Shown: positions 27,633 through 37,858 of the stretch, piece by piece
Position numbering within the stretch: position 1 is the first letter of the stretch
Layout of the letters: each line of letters starts with the position of its first letter
DNA from: PALSA-894 sp963828625
GTDB taxonomy: Bacteria; Pseudomonadota; Alphaproteobacteria; Rhizobiales; Xanthobacteraceae
Direction: 5' to 3'
NCBI GenBank assembly: GCA_963828625.1
Contig: CAWHEX010000002.1
Location: 1 to 64,000, forward strand
DNA length: 64,000 nt
Translations under genes and position numbers: made by a program
The notes under the pieces: generated by a model
What the model was told of the DNA's origin: nothing
Databases searched by the model: none
Seen by the model: the letters and a program-made list of their open reading frames with translations, nothing else

Positions 27633-30600
27633 ATGTCGCAATTCGCCTTCCTGCAAGCCGAATTTCCCGACATCTTCGGCCATGCGGCGAAAGCCGAGAA
27701 CCTCGCACACACCGACGCGCGCGCCGCCGCGTTCTATTGCCGGCTGGCGCTGGAGACCGCCGTCAACTGGCTGTATCGCCACGATCGCACGCTGAAGAAC
27801 CCCTACGATCCGACGCTCGCCGCGCATCTCGCCGAGCCGAGCTTCCAGTCGCTGGTCGGCCGCACGACTTTCCGTCAAATGCCGCTTCGTGAAGGACACC
27901 GGCAACGCGGCGGCGCACGGCAAGAACGTCTCGACCATGGAGGCCGCGACCGCGCTGCGCGAATTCTTCCATGTCGCCTACTGGGTTGCGCGCACCTATG
28001 GGCGCGGCGCCAAGCCCGCGCCGGACGCGGCCTTCAGCGTCGCGGCGCTGCCGCGGCTCGCGCAGGTGCCGGCGGCGACGCTGGCGCAATTGCAGGAGAT
28101 CGGCCGGCGCTTCAAGGAGACGGTCGCGGCGCGCGAGGCCGCCGAAGCCGCGCGGCAGCAGAGCGAGGACGGCCGCGCCGCGCTCGAAGCCGAGATCAAG
28201 GCGCTGCAGGGCGAGATCGCCGCCATCAAGGCGGCGAACCAGGCCGCCGCCGACCCGCACGACTACGCGAGGCGGAAACCCGCGACCTCTTCATCGACAC
28301 GCTGCTGCGCGAGGCGGGCTTCGATCCGCAATCGCCCGACACCGCCGAGGTACGCGTCACCGGTATGCCGAACGCGCCGGGCGAAGGCTTCGTCGATTAC
28401 GTGCTGCGCGGCGACGACGGCAAGCCGCTCGCGACTGGTGGAGGCGAAGCGCACCCGCAAGGACCCGCGTATCGGCCAGCAGCAGGCGAAGCTCTATGCC
28501 GACTGCCTCGAGGCGCAATACGGCCAGCGGCCGGTCATTTTCTACACCAACGGCTACGATCACTGGATCTGGGACGACACGCGCCATCCGCCCCGGCCGA
28601 TCCAGGGATTCCTGCACGAAGGACGAACTCGCGCTGCTGATCCAGCGCCGCGCGACGCGCAAGGCACTCGCGCCGGAGGACGTCGATCGCGAAGATCGTC
28701 GAACGCTTCTATCAGCATCGTGCGATCCGCCGCGTGGCGGAAGCCTTCGAGCGCGACGGGCAGCGCAAGGCGCTGGTCGTGATGGCGACCGGCGCGGGCA
28801 AGACCCGCACCGTGATCGCGCTTGCCGACCTGCTGATGCGCGCGAACTGGGCAAAGCGCGTGCTGTTCCTCGCCGACCGCACCGCGCTGGTGCGGCAGGC
28901 GGCGAATGCCTTCAAGAAGCACCTGCCGGGCGCCGCGACCGTGAACCTGCTGACCGACAAGCATCAGGAGGGCCGTGTCTACGTCTCGACCTATCCGACC
29001 ATGATGGGACTGATCAACGAGGCGGGCACGGATGAACGCCGCTTCGGCGTCGGGCATTTCGACCTGATCGTGATCGATGAGGCGCACCGCTCGGTCTATC
29101 GCAAATACAAGGCGATCTTCGAATATTTCGACAGCTTGCTGGTGGGCCTGACCGCGACGCCGAAGGGCGAGGTCGATCGCGACACGTATCGCCTGTTCGA
29201 TCTGCAGACCGGCGTCCCGACCGACGCCTATGGGCTGGATGAGGCCGTGAAGGACGGCTTCCTCGTGCCGCCACGGGCGGTGTCGCTGACGACGGAATTT
29301 CCTCGAACGCGGCATCCGCTACGACGCTGCTCACCGACGAAGAGAAGGAGAAGTGGGATGCGCTGGAATGGGACGAGGACGGCACCGTGCCGGGCGCGGT
29401 CGACGCGCCTGCGCTGAACAAGTGGCTGTTCAACGCCGATACGGTCGATCGCGTGCTGCGAGCACCTGATGACCGACGGCCTGAAGGTTGAGGATGGCGA
29501 CCGGATCGGCAAGACGATCATCTTTGCCAAGAACCACGACCACGCGGCCTTCATCGCGTCACGCTTCGACGCCAACTATCCGCATCTCGCCGGCGCACTT
29601 CGCGCGCGTGATCGATTTACCAGACGACCTACGCGCAGTCGCTGATCGACGACTTTTCGGACGCCGGACAAGGCACCGCATATCGCGATCTCGGTCGACA
29701 TGCTCGACACCGGCATCGACATTCCCGAGGTCGTCAATCTCGTCTTCTTCAAGCCGGTCCGCTCGAAGACCAAGTTCTGGCAGATGATCGGCCGCGGCAC
29801 GCGGCTCTGCCCCAACCTGTTCGGGCCGGGCCGCGACAAGGAATGCTTCTGTCATCTTCGACTGGTGCCGGAATTTCGAGTTCTTCAATCAGAACCCGGA
29901 GGTGACGGAAGGCGCGGGCGGCGAGTTCGCTTGCGAAGCGGTTGTTTGCCGCCCGTGTCGAGCTGGTCGGCGAACTCGATGGCAAGGAGCGCGAGCCTCC
30001 CGGGGGCCTATGTCCCCGCACCCACTCCGGTCGGTCCATGTCGGCGAAGCCGGCTCCGAGCCCGACCGGGTCGCGCGGATCAAGGATGCGCGGGATCGGC
30101 TGGCGGCCGACCTGCGAAGTGAAGTTTCCGGCATGAGCATCGACAATTTTCTTGTCCGGCCGCACCGCCGTTACGTGGAGAAGTATCGGCAACGCCGCGG
30201 TGTGGGCGCGTATCGACGCCGATGCGCAGCACGAGCTGATCGAGCATGTCGCAGGGCTGCCTTCAGCCATCGTGGACGACGATCTCGTCGGCCAAGCAGT
30301 TCGACCTTGTCGTGTTCAGGACAGAGCTGGCCTTTCTGCGCGCGGATCCCGCCTTTCGCGGCCTGACGCAACAGGATCACCGAGATCGCCTCGCTGCTGG
30401 AAGGCGCTCGCCAATGTGCCGATGGTCGCGGCGGAATTGGCGCTGATCCACGAAGTTCAGAGAGACGATTTCTGGCAGGACATCACGCTGCCGATGCTGG
30501 AAACAGTCCGCCGACGGCTGCGCGCGCTCGTCAAACTGATCGACTACAAGAAGCGACCGCTCGTCTATTCCGATTTCGAGGACCGTGCCGGCGCGGCATC

Positions 30601-31096
30601 CTCGATTGCGCTGCCGGGTATTGCCGTCGGTACCGACATGGAAGCTTTCCGTCGCAAGGCGCGCCTTTTCCTGAAGCCGCATGAGAATCACATCGCGGTC
30701 ATCAAGCTGCGGCGCAATGAACCGCTGACGGCCGACTGATCTGGCGGAGCTCGAGCGCGTCTTCAGGGAAGCCGGCGTCGATGATGCTTCACTTGGCGCG
30801 TTGCAGGCCGATGGGGGCATCGCCGTTGTGCGCTCGCTGGTCGGGCTCGATCGCGAAGCCGCCGGGCGGGCGTTTACCGATTTCTGGAAGGACGCATCCC
30901 TACGGCGGATCAATTGGAATTTCTCGATCTCATCATCGACCATCTGACCGCGCGCGGCGTGATGGATCCGAGGCTGCTCTACGAGAGCCCCTTCATCGAT
31001 TTCGATACGAAGGGCGTCGAGGGCGTGTTCGACCAACCCGATGTGACGCGGCTGGTGCGCGTGCTTCGTGACTTCGAGCCACGAAATGCCGCGTGA
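27633..31096 (+). CDS. hsdR: Type I restriction endonuclease subunit HsdR, heavily frameshifted
   Basis: The motor and nuclease subunit, about 1,150 residues when the pieces are joined across a dozen or more shifts. ATG 27633 starts an N-terminal DUF4145-like domain (YCRLALETAVNWLYRHD...KDTGNAAAHG), a coiled coil (28060-28240), then the nuclease with GFVDYVLRGDD and LVEAKRTRKD (28390-28460), the PD-(D/E)xK pattern. The SF2 helicase has Walker A MATGAGKT (28782-28805), DEAH box IDEAHRS (29073-29093), LVGLTATPKGEVDRD and motif VI MIGRGTRL (29784-29807). The C-terminal part ends VLRDFEPRNAA. It translocates DNA and cuts foreign DNA away from the unmodified site. It is the last gene of hsdMSR. 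Confidence 0.85.
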
Positions 31097-31176
31097 GCCA
31101 GAGCTCGTCGTGAGCTCCGAGCGGGACGCGATCAGACAACCCGGAGGCCGTTGAGCCCCCGAGAAAAGGTTGAAGA

Positions 31177-32283
31177 TCAATTGATCTCGGCCGCGCCGCT
31201 GATCAGCGTCGAGAGCTTCGAGGTCTCGCGCGTGTACGGCACGACGACGTTGGCGTAGGTCCGCTGCGACTCCAGCACCTTCTTGAAGAACGGATCCTTC
31301 GCCTCAAGGTTGGCGAGCACCTTCTTCGCCGACTTGATGAAGGCCGGCGCGTAGTCCGCCGGTGCGTCGAAGATCGTCACACCCTTCGCCTTGATCTCCT
31401 TCAGCGCCTTGGCGTTCTCGTGCGCGAAGTAGAGCATCGCATCGAACAGCGACGTGGTGAGCGCAGTCTCGACGATCGCCTGCAGGTCGGGCGGAAGCGA
31501 ACGCCACTTCGCGCCGTTGAACATCACGTCGGCAATGTCGATCGCCTGATGCAAGCCCTGGATCGAGTAGAACTTGAACACGTCGTGCAGGCCGAGCGGC
31601 AGGTCGTTTGCGGGATTGATCCACTCGACGCCGTCGATGATGCCGCGCTCGGCAGCCGGAATCAGCTCCTGCCCGGCGAGGTTCATTGGCACGCCGCCCA
31701 TGTCCTTCAGCACGTCGCTCGGCAGGCCGGAGGAAATCCGGAAGCGCAGCTTGGTGAACTCCGCCACCGACGTGATCGGCTTCTTGAACCAGCCGAAACA
31801 TTCCGGTCCATCCGGCGCATACATGAAGGGCATCACGTCGGCGCGCAGCATCTTCTGGTAATACTCGACATAGAGCTCGCGCCCGCCGCCGCGCATGTAC
31901 CAGCCGAGCTGCCCCATCTGATCGAGGCCGCTGCCGGAGCCGCCAAGCGGCGCGCTGAACAGGCCGCCGGCCGGATGCTTGCCGGTCGCGTAGTGCGTCC
32001 ACCATTGGCCCGAGTCGATGACGCCCTTGTTGACTGCGTCGAGGATTTCGAACGGGTTGACGATTGCGCCGCTGGTCAGGATCTCGATCTGCAGGCGCCC
32101 GCCCGACATCTTGTTGACGTTCGACGCGAAATTGTTGAGCAGCGTCATGTGCGGCGTGCCCGCCGGGTTCGCGCTCTGCATCTTCCAGCGGAACTGCGGG
32201 GCCTGCGCCTTCACCTCGACCGAAGCCACTGTGGTGGCGGCAGCAGCGATGCCGGCTCCCTTGATGAATTCTCGACGTTTCAT
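31177..32283 (-). CDS. dctP: TRAP transporter substrate-binding protein DctP
   Basis: A 368-residue periplasmic protein. The N-terminus MKRREFIKGAGIAAAATTV has a Tat motif (RREFIKG), which is common in the DctP family. The mature part has the family pattern: GGRLQIEILTSGAIVNPFEI, LRFRISSGLPSDVLKDMGG with the conserved Arg that grips a carboxylate, and ERGIIDGVEWINPAND. The ligand is therefore probably an organic acid; the sequence does not identify it. It is the last gene of a minus-strand operon with the alcohol dehydrogenase, DctQ and DctM, 30 bases behind DctM, and converges with hsdR. Confidence 0.92.
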   Translation of the reverse strand: MKRREFIKGAGIAAAATTVASVEVKAQAPQFRWKMQSANPAGTPHMTLLNNFASNVNKMSGGRLQIEILTSGAIVNPFEILDAVNKGVIDSGQWWTHYATGKHPAGGLFSAPLGGSGSGLDQMGQLGWYMRGGGRELYVEYYQKMLRADVMPFMYAPDGPECFGWFKKPITSVAEFTKLRFRISSGLPSDVLKDMGGVPMNLAGQELIPAAERGIIDGVEWINPANDLPLGLHDVFKFYSIQGLHQAIDIADVMFNGAKWRSLPPDLQAIVETALTTSLFDAMLYFAHENAKALKEIKAKGVTIFDAPADYAPAFIKSAKKVLANLEAKDPFFKKVLESQRTYANVVVPYTRETSKLSTLISGAAEIN

Positions 32284-32313
32284 GGCGTCCTCCTTGGGTC
32301 TTTGTTTTCAGCT

Positions 32314-33637
32314 TATCGCGTTCCGAACATCATGTTCGGCAGAACCAGAATGATTTGCGGATAGAAATAGAGAACGAGCACCGCGATCCATTGCAGCCCC
32401 ATGAAGGGAAGCATGCCGCTGTAGATTTCCGACGAGCTCCCACTGCGGCATGACGCCCTTGAGATAGTAGGCGGAGAGCGCCACGGGTGGCGAAAGCCAG
32501 CAGGTTTGCAGCGTGACCGCGAGCAAGATGCTGAACCAAACCATGTCGACCTTCATGGCGATCAGGATCGGCAGGAAAATCGGAACGATGATGACGACGA
32601 TCGGCACCCATTCAAGCGGCCAGCCGAGCACGAAGCAGAGCAGCAGGATCGCAATGATCAGCAGGCCCGGGTGGATGTCCCAGGCGAGCATCGCCTTCGC
32701 GATGAAGGTTGGTGTGCCGAGCGCCGAGAACACCGAGCCCATGAAGGTCGAAGCCACCAGCAGCACCATCACCATGCTGGAGGTCTGCACGGTGCGGAAC
32801 GTCGCGTCCTTGACCATTGGCCAGGTGAGCTGCCCATGCGCCGCGGTAACGAGCAGCGCGCCGACGCAGCCGATCGCCGCGCCTTCGGTCGGCGTTGCCC
32901 AGCCAGTGATGATCGAGCCGAGCGTCGCCACGATGAGCGCGGCCGGCGGTATCAGCCCGAAGAAGAACTCGCGCATCACATAGATCTTGCTGACGTTGAG
33001 TTCTTCGTCCGACAGCGGCGGGCCGAGCTTCGGATCGCGCCAGACGCGCACGATCGTATAGCCCGCGTACAGACTGGCGAGCAGGATGCCAGGCAGCAGG
33101 GCGCCGGCATAAAGGCGCGCGACTGAAACCTGAAGCACCGGCCCCATGACCACCAGCATGACACTCGGCGGAATCAGGATGCCGAGCGTGCCGCCGGCGC
33201 AGATCGTGCCGGCGCAGAGCGCGGTATCGTAGCGCGATTTCAGCATCACCGGCGCCGCCATCAAGCGCGATGATGGTCACCGAGGCGCCGACGATGCCGG
33301 TCGCCGCCGCAAACAGCGTCGCGGTGAAGATGGTCGCGAGATAGAGCGAGCCATGGACTCGCCCGAACAGCAGTTGCACCGCATGGAACAGCCGCTTCAT
33401 CAGCCCCGCGCTTTCCAGCACGTAGCCCATGAAGGTGAACATCGCGACCGCCGCCAGCACCGTGTCCATCATGGTGCTGAACGTCTGGTAGGTCATCAGA
33501 TAGAAGACGCGATCGCCGAGCCCGAGATAGCCGAAGGCCATGCCGAGGAAGAACAGCGTGAAGGAAATCGGAAAGCCCGACAGGATGACGATGAACAGCA
33601 GCACCAGCAGCACGAGGCCGAGAATTTCGTGGCTCAT
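32314..33637 (-). CDS. dctM: TRAP transporter large permease DctM, two frameshifts
   Basis: The 12-helix sodium-driven transport subunit. It starts MSHEILGLVLLVLLFIVILSG and shows the family segments AATGIVGASVTIIAL, GTICAGGTLGILIPPSV and TPTEGAAIGCVGALL. The frame shifts near 33262 and 32438; removing one base at the second restores ELSEIYSGMLPFMGLQWIAV and an end at NMMFGTR (stop at 32314), giving the usual ~440 residues. It pairs with DctQ (30 bases upstream) and DctP (30 bases downstream). Confidence 0.9.
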
Positions 33638-33667
33638 GGCAATGCCTGGCTGGGGCGGTCGCTGCGT

Positions 33668-34208
33668 TCACGTCAGTTCACTCGGCGCCGCCGAAAGCCG
33701 GTAGTCGATGCCGGTGCGCAGCGTCTTGAAGCACTTGATGACTTCGGAAAGCCCTTGCAGCACGAGCAGCGCGGCGCTGACCGGGATCACGGTCTTGTAC
33801 CAGTAGGCCGGCGGACGCCACGTGGTCATGAGGGCTTCGCGCAGCTCCCACGACTCCTCCGCGAAGTCCCAGCTCAGCCACGTGAACATGATCATGCCGG
33901 GCAGGAACAGCAGAAGATATTGCGCGATATCCATGCGCACCTGCGTCTTGAGCGACCACTTCTGCGAGATGAAATCCGTGCGGATGTGCTTCTGCAGATA
34001 GAGCGTATAGGCGGCGGCGAGGAAGAAGTGCGCGCCGTAGCACATCGTGGCGAGGTCGTTCGCCCAGATCGTCGGCTGCACGGAACTTGCGGACCAGCAC
34101 TTCGTAGAACAGCACGAGGAACATCGGGAAGATCAGCCACGACACGATCTTGCCGGACCAGATGCTGATCTGGTCGATCACGGCGGAGATGCGGTCGAGC
34201 GTGCCCAT
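33668..34208 (-). CDS. dctQ: TRAP transporter small permease DctQ, one frameshift
   Basis: The four-helix small membrane subunit that pairs with DctM. ATG 34208 gives MGTLDRISAVIDQISIWSGK and a first helix SWLIFPMFLVLFYEVLVRKF. A shift near 34080 moves the rest into a second frame, beginning PTIWANDLATMCYGAHFFLA, a DctQ hallmark (the W-x-x-E/D-x region). The joined protein is ~180 residues. It lies 17 bases after the alcohol dehydrogenase, so the dehydrogenase and transporter are probably one transcript. Confidence 0.85.
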
Positions 34209-34225
34209 GCGTCCCGGTCCGGGCC

Positions 34226-35350
34226 CTAGTTCGTGTTCGCGTGTTGTTGCAGGCCGGCGGCCTTCAGCATCGACTCCCGCGCGCCAATGAAATTCTGCCC
34301 CCGCTCGCCGTCGAAGGCATCCAGGATGAGCGCAGACCATTTGTCCGGCTCGATCCCGTAGGTGCGGAAGTCCGTCGACACCCCGAGGTCATCGAGAAAT
34401 CGCTCCAGCCGGTCGGCGCCGGCCGCAAGATCAGCGCCGAAGATCTGCGACGAGCGCCTCGCGCGTCAGGCCTCCAGCACTCGGAGACGCTTCTCAGCAC
34501 CATCGGCAGCGTGAACGAACATGCGATGCCGTGCGCGACATTATGATGAAGGGTCACGGGATAGGAGATCGAGTGCGCGATCGCGGTGCGCGTGTTCGAG
34601 AACGCGAGCCCTGCGGACAGCGCCGCCGACGCCATGCGGCTGCGCAGCTCCAGATTCTGCAGGTCGCTCACGAGCTGCGGCAGCACGGACAGGATTTCAC
34701 GCGCCGCCACGACCGCATGATGCGCCGACACCGGATTCACGTTCACGTTCCAGACGCTTTCCAGCGCATGGGACAGCGCATCGAGGCCGGTGCTGATAGT
34801 GAGTTGCCGCGGCTTCCCGACCATCAGTTTCGGATCGACCAGTGCATGCTGCGGATAGAGGTTCGGGCGCGACAGCGAATATTTCCGTGCCCGACTCGGT
34901 GTCCCAAACGGTCGCCCAGGATGTGACTTCGCTTCCGGTGCCCGCCGTGGTCGGCACAGCGATGATCGGGATGGCGGAGAGCTCCTGGGCTCCCGCACCC
35001 GTCTCAAGATAGCGGCGAACCACCGGGAAGCCCCTGCTCGCTGCCGCCAGAACTTTCGCCGTATCGATGACCGAGCCGCCGCCGAGCGCGACAATGACCT
35101 TGGGCGCGGTGCCGGCCGCGCCAAAGCGCGCGCTCTGCTGTGACAGCAGCCGTGTATCGGGATTGGGCGCGACGTCGCTGACGGTAATGACGGCATCGCC
35201 CGCGGTATGACTCAAGCGCTCGGCCAACGCGGCGAACGGCGCATCCGGGTATGTGACAAGCGCGTAGGGTGCGCCGGCGATCAGCTTCGGTAATTCGGCG
35301 AACGCATCGACGCCGAAAGTAATCGCGACCGGGTTGCTATACCGCCACAT
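34226..35350 (-). CDS. Iron-containing alcohol dehydrogenase, two frameshifts
   Basis: I start it at ATG 35350, directly behind GGAGGGG, rather than at the far-upstream frame opening. The NAD-binding half has GGGSVIDTAKVL and PTTAGTGSEVTSWATVWD; the metal half has GLDALSHALES and AHSISYPVTLHHNVAHG, which carry the Asp and three His that hold Fe2+. Shifts near 34890 and 34445 split it; the joined protein is ~374 residues and ends AAGLQQHANTN. The SWATVWD and KYSLSRPNLYP segments resemble the clade of reductases acting on phosphonate-derived aldehydes, but maleylacetate reductase-like roles are also possible. It heads the TRAP operon, so the imported acid may be its substrate or product. Confidence 0.85.
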
Positions 35351-35388
35351 CTGCCCCTCCCCGCTGGACAGAGTACCGGCCCCCTCCC

Positions 35389-35435
35389 CATTGCCAAATT
35401 CAAAAATTCCATGCGAACTATTGGTTATGGCAATG
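35389..35435. promoter_or_regulatory. Inverted repeat in the Fe-ADH/LysR divergent promoter
   Basis: CATTGCCA (35389-35396) and TGGCAATG (35428-35435) are perfect complements 31 bases apart. They frame the AT-rich stretch between the divergent dehydrogenase and LysR genes; the right arm includes the LysR start codons at 35427 and 35433. This could be an autoregulatory site for the LysR protein or, in RNA, a structure that hides its start. Confidence 0.4.
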
Positions 35436-36326
35436 AGTTTCACGTCGCTGCGCACCTTCCATGCCGTCGCGGTGCATCGCGGATTTACCGCAGCGGCAAA
35501 TGCGCTCGGGATCGGGCAGCCGACCGTCACGACCCAGATCAAGGAGTTCGAGGAAGCCTACGGCGTTGAACTGTTCGAGCGCAGTGGCCGGCGGGTCGAG
35601 CTTACCGATGCGGGATCGGCGCTGTTTGCCATCACCAAACGGCTGATGAGTCTCAGGGAAGAAGCCGATGAACTTCTCGGCGCCCACGGTTCGCTGCACA
35701 CCGGACACCTCCGCCTCGCGGCGGTCGGCCCGTTCCACGCGACGGAGATTCTCGCCGCCTTCAAGCGGGAGTATCCGAGCATCTCGGTCTCGGTTCTCCT
35801 CGGCAACTCCGAACGGACGCTGAGGCACCTGCTCGACCTCGAAGCCGACGTCGCCATTCTGGCGCACGCGGTCGAAGACGCGCGCGTGCATACGGCGCGT
35901 TATCGCGAGCATCGCGTTGTGGCGTTCGTGAACCGGCAGCATCCCTGGTTTCGCCGCCGGAATGTGACTCTCTCAGAACTGGCCTCGCAGCCGCTCGTGC
36001 TGCGCGAACAGGGCTCGACCACGCGCCGCGCGCTCGAGCGGGCACTCGCCCGGCGCGGCCTTACGGCTCAGCCGGTCTTCGAGATCGGCAGCCGCGAGGG
36101 GGTTTGGAAGGCGGTCGAGCAGGGATTGGGCGTGAGCGTCGTTGCGGATTTCGAATTCGTCGCGCACCCGAACTTGCGCGCGCTTGAGATTTCCGATGTC
36201 GAAATCCGCACCGAGTACAGGATCGTCTGCCTGCGCGAGCGTGTCGGCTCGGCGAAGATCGCGGCATTCATGAAGGTGGCCGAGACACTGCGGCAGCCCT
36301 ATCGAGGGCGACAGAAGAGTGGGTGA
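35427..36326 (+). CDS. LysR-family transcriptional regulator
   Basis: A ~299-residue regulator. The HTH reads FHAVAVHRGFTAAANALGIG followed by QPTVTTQIKEFEEAYGVELF; the effector domain starts HLRLAAVGPFHATEILAAF and includes REQGSTTRRALERAL. ATG 35427 or 35433 can serve as the start. It is divergent from the Fe-alcohol dehydrogenase-TRAP operon and precedes the ABC transporter operon, so it may control either or both in response to the imported compound. The start region lies within an inverted repeat. Confidence 0.9.
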   Translation: MAMSFTSLRTFHAVAVHRGFTAAANALGIGQPTVTTQIKEFEEAYGVELFERSGRRVELTDAGSALFAITKRLMSLREEADELLGAHGSLHTGHLRLAAVGPFHATEILAAFKREYPSISVSVLLGNSERTLRHLLDLEADVAILAHAVEDARVHTARYREHRVVAFVNRQHPWFRRRNVTLSELASQPLVLREQGSTTRRALERALARRGLTAQPVFEIGSREGVWKAVEQGLGVSVVADFEFVAHPNLRALEISDVEIRTEYRIVCLRERVGSAKIAAFMKVAETLRQPYRGRQKSG

Positions 36327-36404
36327 CCGGTCAGTGCCCGCGCGGCGCCCGACCGGCACACGCTCAATCCGCGCCGTTGCAACCCTCGTTTGCCCCCTTC
36401 CCTG

Positions 36405-36433
36405 TTGACCTCGCAACCGAACCGCCCCTAGCG
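36405..36433 (+). promoter_or_regulatory. Sigma-70-type promoter for the ABC importer operon
   Basis: TTGACC (36405-36410) and CTAGCG (36428-36433) are separated by 17 bases, a pattern typical of housekeeping promoters in high-GC alphaproteobacteria. They lie about 85 bases upstream of the binding-protein start at 36519. Confidence 0.5.
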
Positions 36434-36518
36434 TGATCACTCGAACGGCGCCGTCGGCGATCACCGGCGAAAGACCCCAGCAGGGGCGCGCGCAGGTCAT
36501 TCATCGGGAGAGATCGTG

Positions 36519-37781
36519 ATGCTCACACGTTTGATGGCATTGGCTATCGCGGGCCTTGTTTCGCTCGGGTCGGCTCAGGCGCAGCCGGTCAAGGAATTGA
36601 CGCTCTGGACGCATTGGGCGGCCGAGCAGATCAAGCGCCAGTATGTCGAAGAGGCGATCGCCGACTTCGAGAAGAAGAATCCCGGCATCAAGATCAAGGC
36701 ATCCTGGTACGAGAAGAACGCGCTCTATGCGGCGCTGAAGACCGCGCTGCGCGCCGGGCAGGCGCCCGACATCTTCTACGCCGAGCCCGATCAGAGCGAG
36801 TATTACGAGAACGCGTTCCTGCTCGACCTCTCCGGCCTGAACTGGGCAAACGTAGAACCGTGGGCGAAGCAGGCGTGGAGCTACAAGGGCAAGCCTTACG
36901 GGCTGCCGCTCGAGGCGTGGACCGTCGAGCTCTATTACAACAAGAAACTGATGGACGAGATCGGCGTGAAGGTGCCGGACAATCTTCAACTCTCCGGCGA
37001 TGCGTTCCTCGACATGGTCAAGAAGGCCAAGGCGAAGAACATCGTGCCGATGTCGCTCGGCGCCGGAGACCGGCCGTTCACCGGTGCGCACCTGACGCAC
37101 GAAGCACTGCTGCAGAAACTCGGCACGGACGATTACGGCAAGCTGCTTACCGGCAAGCTGCCGTGGACCGATCCGCGCGTCGTCGACGCATTGAAGTGGA
37201 TTCGCGGTCTGGTCGACGCCGGCCTGCTGCCGAACACGTTCACCTCGCTGAAGCTCGGCGAGTCGCACATCTACTTCCACACCAAGCCCGGCGCGCTCAC
37301 CTTCCTGGTCGGAAGCTGGTACACGAGCCGCGCCTTCAACGCGCCGGATCAGGGCGGCCAGCCGGTCGGCTTCCCGCTCGGGATCATGAAATTCCCGGCC
37401 GTTCCCGGCGCCGCCTGCCCGGAATGCCGCAGCATCGCGATCGGCGGCTCCTACGTCATCAACGCCGAGACGAAGCACGCCAAGGAGGCGGTCGCCTTCC
37501 TCAACACGTTCGCGACCCCCGAAATGGGCAACAAGTGGCTCGAGCGCGTGATGGTGCAGACTGGTATCAAGAGCGACGCCTCGAAGATCACCGGCCAGAA
37601 CGCCGGATACTTCAAGATGCTCGAAGCGAGCAACACGGGCTCGAAGTACTACTTCGGCATTCCGATCCAGGTGATGCAGGGCAAGCCGAAGGAAGTCTTC
37701 ACGCAGGTCATCAACATGGCGTTCCCGGCGGGGACGATCGATGTCGACGGCGTCGTGAAGCAGATGGGCGGCGCCTACTGA
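36519..37781 (+). CDS. ABC importer solute-binding protein (extracellular family 1)
   Basis: A 420-residue periplasmic protein; GGGAG (36506-36510) supports ATG 36519. The signal peptide ends GSAQAQ. The fold pattern is that of family 1 binding proteins (LTLWTHWAAEQIKRQYVEEA; GLPLEAWTVELYYNKKLMDE; PGALTFLVGSWYTSRAF), which deliver sugars, polyols or sugar phosphates to CUT1-type permeases. It heads an operon with two permeases and a MalK-like ATPase and is followed by a stable hairpin that may raise its expression relative to the membrane genes. Confidence 0.92.
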   Translation: MLTRLMALAIAGLVSLGSAQAQPVKELTLWTHWAAEQIKRQYVEEAIADFEKKNPGIKIKASWYEKNALYAALKTALRAGQAPDIFYAEPDQSEYYENAFLLDLSGLNWANVEPWAKQAWSYKGKPYGLPLEAWTVELYYNKKLMDEIGVKVPDNLQLSGDAFLDMVKKAKAKNIVPMSLGAGDRPFTGAHLTHEALLQKLGTDDYGKLLTGKLPWTDPRVVDALKWIRGLVDAGLLPNTFTSLKLGESHIYFHTKPGALTFLVGSWYTSRAFNAPDQGGQPVGFPLGIMKFPAVPGAACPECRSIAIGGSYVINAETKHAKEAVAFLNTFATPEMGNKWLERVMVQTGIKSDASKITGQNAGYFKMLEASNTGSKYYFGIPIQVMQGKPKEVFTQVINMAFPAGTIDVDGVVKQMGGAY

Positions 37782-37805
37782 TCGACGCCTGAGCGGACGA
37801 AACCG

Positions 37806-37833
37806 ATGATCCCGCCCGCAACGGCGGGATCAT
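37806..37833 (+). terminator. Intercistronic hairpin after the binding-protein gene
   Basis: ATGATCCCGCC (37806-37816) and GGCGGGATCAT (37823-37833) form a perfect 11-bp stem with a 6-base loop. It sits between the binding-protein gene and the first permease gene. A short T-containing stretch follows but no clear T-run. In binding-protein operons such hairpins usually act as partial terminators or mRNA stabilisers that leave more binding protein than permease. Confidence 0.65.
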
Positions 37834-37858
37834 TCTTGCGGGGCCGGACAGCGCACAC

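Noticed and set aside
24895..31096. Programmed frameshifting or phase variation in hsdMSR
   Set aside because: The shifts are at many different short contexts, with no long homopolymer or tandem repeat tract of the sort that drives phase variation.
31097..31176. GAGCTC-N5-GAGCTC stem between hsdR and dctP as a terminator
   Set aside because: The stem is only six bases, made of a self-complementary site, and is not followed by a T-run; it is too weak to annotate.
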